This document shows positions 61,511 through 64,000 of a stretch of DNA of 64,000 nt, piece after piece. Both the position numbers and the translations under genes were made by a program. Within the stretch, counting starts at the first letter, position 1; each line of letters begins with the position of its first letter. Source of the DNA: Cohnella fermenti. GTDB taxonomy: Bacteria; Bacillota; Bacilli; Paenibacillales; Paenibacillaceae. The notes beneath the pieces were generated by a model. That model was not told the origin of the DNA. It ran no database searches and saw only the letters and a list, made by a program, of their open reading frames with translations. The stretch spans positions 372,001 to 436,000 of the forward strand of contig NZ_SSOB01000001.1 of the NCBI RefSeq assembly GCF_004801405.1, given 5' to 3'.

Positions 61511-64000
61511 ATTTCAATCCACACACCCCATACGGAATGAGATATATGAATAAGGTTACCTTAATCAAACTAGGATTTCAATCCACACATCCTGTTTGGG
61601 TTGCCACGAGTTATGGGGAAAAGTGGAATCGGTATACAATCCACGCAACCCATACGGGTTGCGACTCCAGATTCTCCACGGTGAGGCTTCGGTTATAGAT
61701 TTCAATCCACGCAACCCATACGGGTTGCGACACGGATACGCGGCCCCATAACCGATCCACTCCTGATTTCAATCCACGCAACCCATACGGGTTGCGACGA
61801 CAACGGCGTTCGCATCTGGTCCGAGTGGGCCGATATTTCAATCCACGCAACCCATACGGGTTGCGACTCCGGAGGCAACCGCAGGCGCAGAGCCAGTGAC
61901 ATTTCAATCCACGCAACCCATACGGGTTGCGACCGGTTATGTTATTGACGCCGGGCAGTAGGTGAATATTTCAATCCACGCAACCCATACGGGTTGCGAC
62001 TTCGGCTTCTTCTTGGCTGCTGTTCTGGCATCTGGATTTCAATCCACGCAACCCATACGGGTTGCGACGTCATCCGGTATCGTCAGGCGATTGTCCCGGT
62101 AATTTCAATCCACGCAACCCATACGGGTTGCGACTTACTTGGACTTGTTTGGCCAAGTACGATTTTTGATTTCAATCCACGCAACCCATACGGGTTGCGA
62201 CATGACCATGTTTTGATGAGGAGGCAACCAATCATATTTCAATCCACGCAACCCATACGGGTTGCGACATGTCAAGCGCGTGACACGTCGCTATGGGAAG
62301 GTATTTCAATCCACGCAACCCATACGGGTTGCGACGACAGCGGCACAGCGTGCGGTATTTGCCGGAGAGGATTTCAATCCACGCAACCCATACGGGTTGC
62401 GACAGGTGATGGTATTCGTTGCCCGGAACCGGATCTCATTTCAATCCACGCAACCCATACGGGTTGCGACGCGGATATGCCGGCGTGGTGACGGGGCTCA
62501 CCTCATTTCAATCCACGCAACCCATACGGGTTGCGACGTCGGATGAGGAGCGGATGCGCCGGATGATGGAAATTTCAATCCACGCAACCCATACGGGTTG
62601 CGACGAGCGACTGGAGCCGCTTGCCGAATCCGGAATAGATTTCAATCCACGCAACCCATACGGGTTGCGACTGGGCAGATCGTTTGTGTTATTACGAATG
62701 GCGAGGAAGATTTCAATCCACGCAACCCATACGGGTTGCGACGACGTACCTCATGACGAAGCTCGCGCTTAAGATGATATTTCAATCCACGCAACCCATA
62801 CGGGTTGCGACCGAAATCAGAGACATCCTTGCCGAATGGTTTGCATTTCAATCCACGCAACCCATACGGGTTGCGACCGATTAATCTCCTCTCGCAACTG
62901 ATCGGCCAGAAGATTTCAATCCACGCAACCCATACGGGTTGCGACAAATTTGGGTATGGGAGGCGATTAGCCATCCGTGATTTCAATCCACGCAACCCAT
63001 ACGGGTTGCGACGAGGAGTGATGCGCCTTCTTCTTTTTCTGGTTTATTTCAATCCACGCAACCCATACGGGTTGCGACGCCCAGTTCGCTTTACCGATGC
63101 CGACGTCCACGATATTTCAATCCACGCAACCCATACGGGTTGCGACTAATTTGCGATCGGCCATGCTCCGTTGTGAAAAAATTTCAATCCACGCAACCCA
63201 TACGGGTTGCGACCCGATGCGTCACGGGCGGCCAACGTCGAAGCCGTCATTTCAATCCACGCAACCCATACGGGTTGCGACGTTACCAGCATAGTGGGAT
63301 TTCTTCGCCAGCGCCATTTCAATCCACGCAACCCATACGGGTTGCGACGACGGCGACGCGGCACTCCAGGCCGTAGTAGCTATTTCAATCCACGCAACCC
63401 ATACGGGTTGCGACGTTGGAGCGGATGCCCATCAAAATCCAGGGCAAGATTTCAATCCACGCAACCCATACGGGTTGCGACCGAAGCGCTTGAGCGCCCA
63501 GGGTTGACCGAGGTCCAATTTCAATCCACGCAACCCATACGGGTTGCGACAGTTGGGCGAGCCTCTTTACCTATCGCCAGAAATGATTTCAATCCACGCA
63601 ACCCATACGGGTTGCGACCAGGAGACGGCCGCGCCGGTCGAATTCTGGTTCGAATTTCAATCCACGCAACCCATACGGGTTGCGACCACACCTTGGCCTT
63701 AGCCCTCTCAATATACTGTTATTTCAATCCACGCAACCCATACGGGTTGCGACGAATCTCATCTGGCATAAGCTCGTCCGAGGAACGATTTCAATCCACG
63801 CAACCCATACGGGTTGCGACCTTGGTCCGTGGCGAGAATGACTGGTCCATGGAATTTCAATCCACGCAACCCATACGGGTTGCGACGAGCTGAAGTACGG
63901 GCACCTGAAGACGGCAAGGCTATTTCAATCCACGCAACCCATACGGGTTGCGACTCGTGTCCGTCACGAGTTTCGGGTAGTACACCACATTTCAATCCAC
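61511..64000 (-). CRISPR. CRISPR array 3: 3 degenerate plus at least 35 repeats, runs off the window
   Basis: Same 33-bp repeat and spacing as arrays 1 and 2; most spacers are 33-36 bases, the longest 38 (62672-62709). Degenerate repeats at 61511, 61575 and 61633, then regular repeats from 61699 to 63989, the last cut by the window end after 12 bases. The degenerate end is at low coordinates, so the leader should lie beyond 64000 and transcription should again be on the minus strand. The spacer at about 61608-61632 and its flanking degenerate repeats are shared with array 1. Confidence 0.97.

Noticed and set aside
1..64000. tRNA, rRNA or origin sequences
   Set aside because: I found no tRNA-like cloverleaf with a GTTCRA arm, no rRNA segment and no DnaA-box cluster by eye; a tRNAscan or Infernal run would be decisive.

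Overview
The window looks like chromosome from a GC-rich member of the Paenibacillaceae (Paenibacillus or Cohnella type). The evidence is the gene content: CUT1 sugar importers paired with YesMN-type two-component and AraC regulators, a Btr-like AraC/substrate-binding fusion, a Bacillus-type short-Q-loop cytochrome bd, strong GGAGG ribosome sites with frequent GTG/TTG starts, and type I-C-like CRISPR repeats. This is inference from content; no rRNA or other phylogenetic marker is present.

Layout. 0-2.3 kb: a partial lactonase, an internally duplicated helix-turn-helix protein, four phased TGTGA/TCACA-type repeats and a kinase-tail ORF. 2.3-8.6 kb: cydA, cydB and a fused cydDC behind an FNR/CRP-type dyad. 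9.0-13.2 kb: a Fur-box operon of siderophore-binding lipoprotein, flavin monooxygenase and Btr-like activator. 13.2-19.4 kb: a LacI repressor divergent from an isomerase, split transketolase and FGGY kinase operon that resembles a D-apiose-type pathway. 19.6-25.8 kb: a decay zone with a frameshifted DUF5060/apiosidase-like hydrolase, a degenerate IS1595-type transposase and a GH3/GH78 chimeric pseudogene. 26-33 kb: two CUT1 permeases, a binding lipoprotein, a response regulator and a sensor kinase. 33.9-41.4 kb: a 2007-residue secreted heparinase II/III-like enzyme and a BNR_4 propeller protein (lyase candidate), followed by an MFS exporter with its own promoter and dyad.

42.9-64 kb holds three CRISPR arrays with the same 33-bp repeat (27, 13 and at least 38 repeats including degenerate ones) and no cas gene in the window. 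Arrays 1 and 2 have the same leader on their high-coordinate side, so crRNA should be read from the minus strand. Arrays 1 and 3 share one old spacer and degenerate repeats at their distal ends, so they appear to descend from one array. Between arrays 1 and 2 lies a second glycan locus (membrane AraC sensor, two permeases, binding lipoprotein, FAD oxidoreductase, GH39-like and GH78-like hydrolases) and an IS200-type element. Between arrays 2 and 3 lies a HEPN/MNT toxin-antitoxin pair.

A short palindromic dispersed element (two full copies, two half copies) recurs at 8.7, 19.4, 21.5 and 33.3 kb. Taken together, the region is a plant or algal polysaccharide-degradation district, partly decaying, next to a large CRISPR memory bank.
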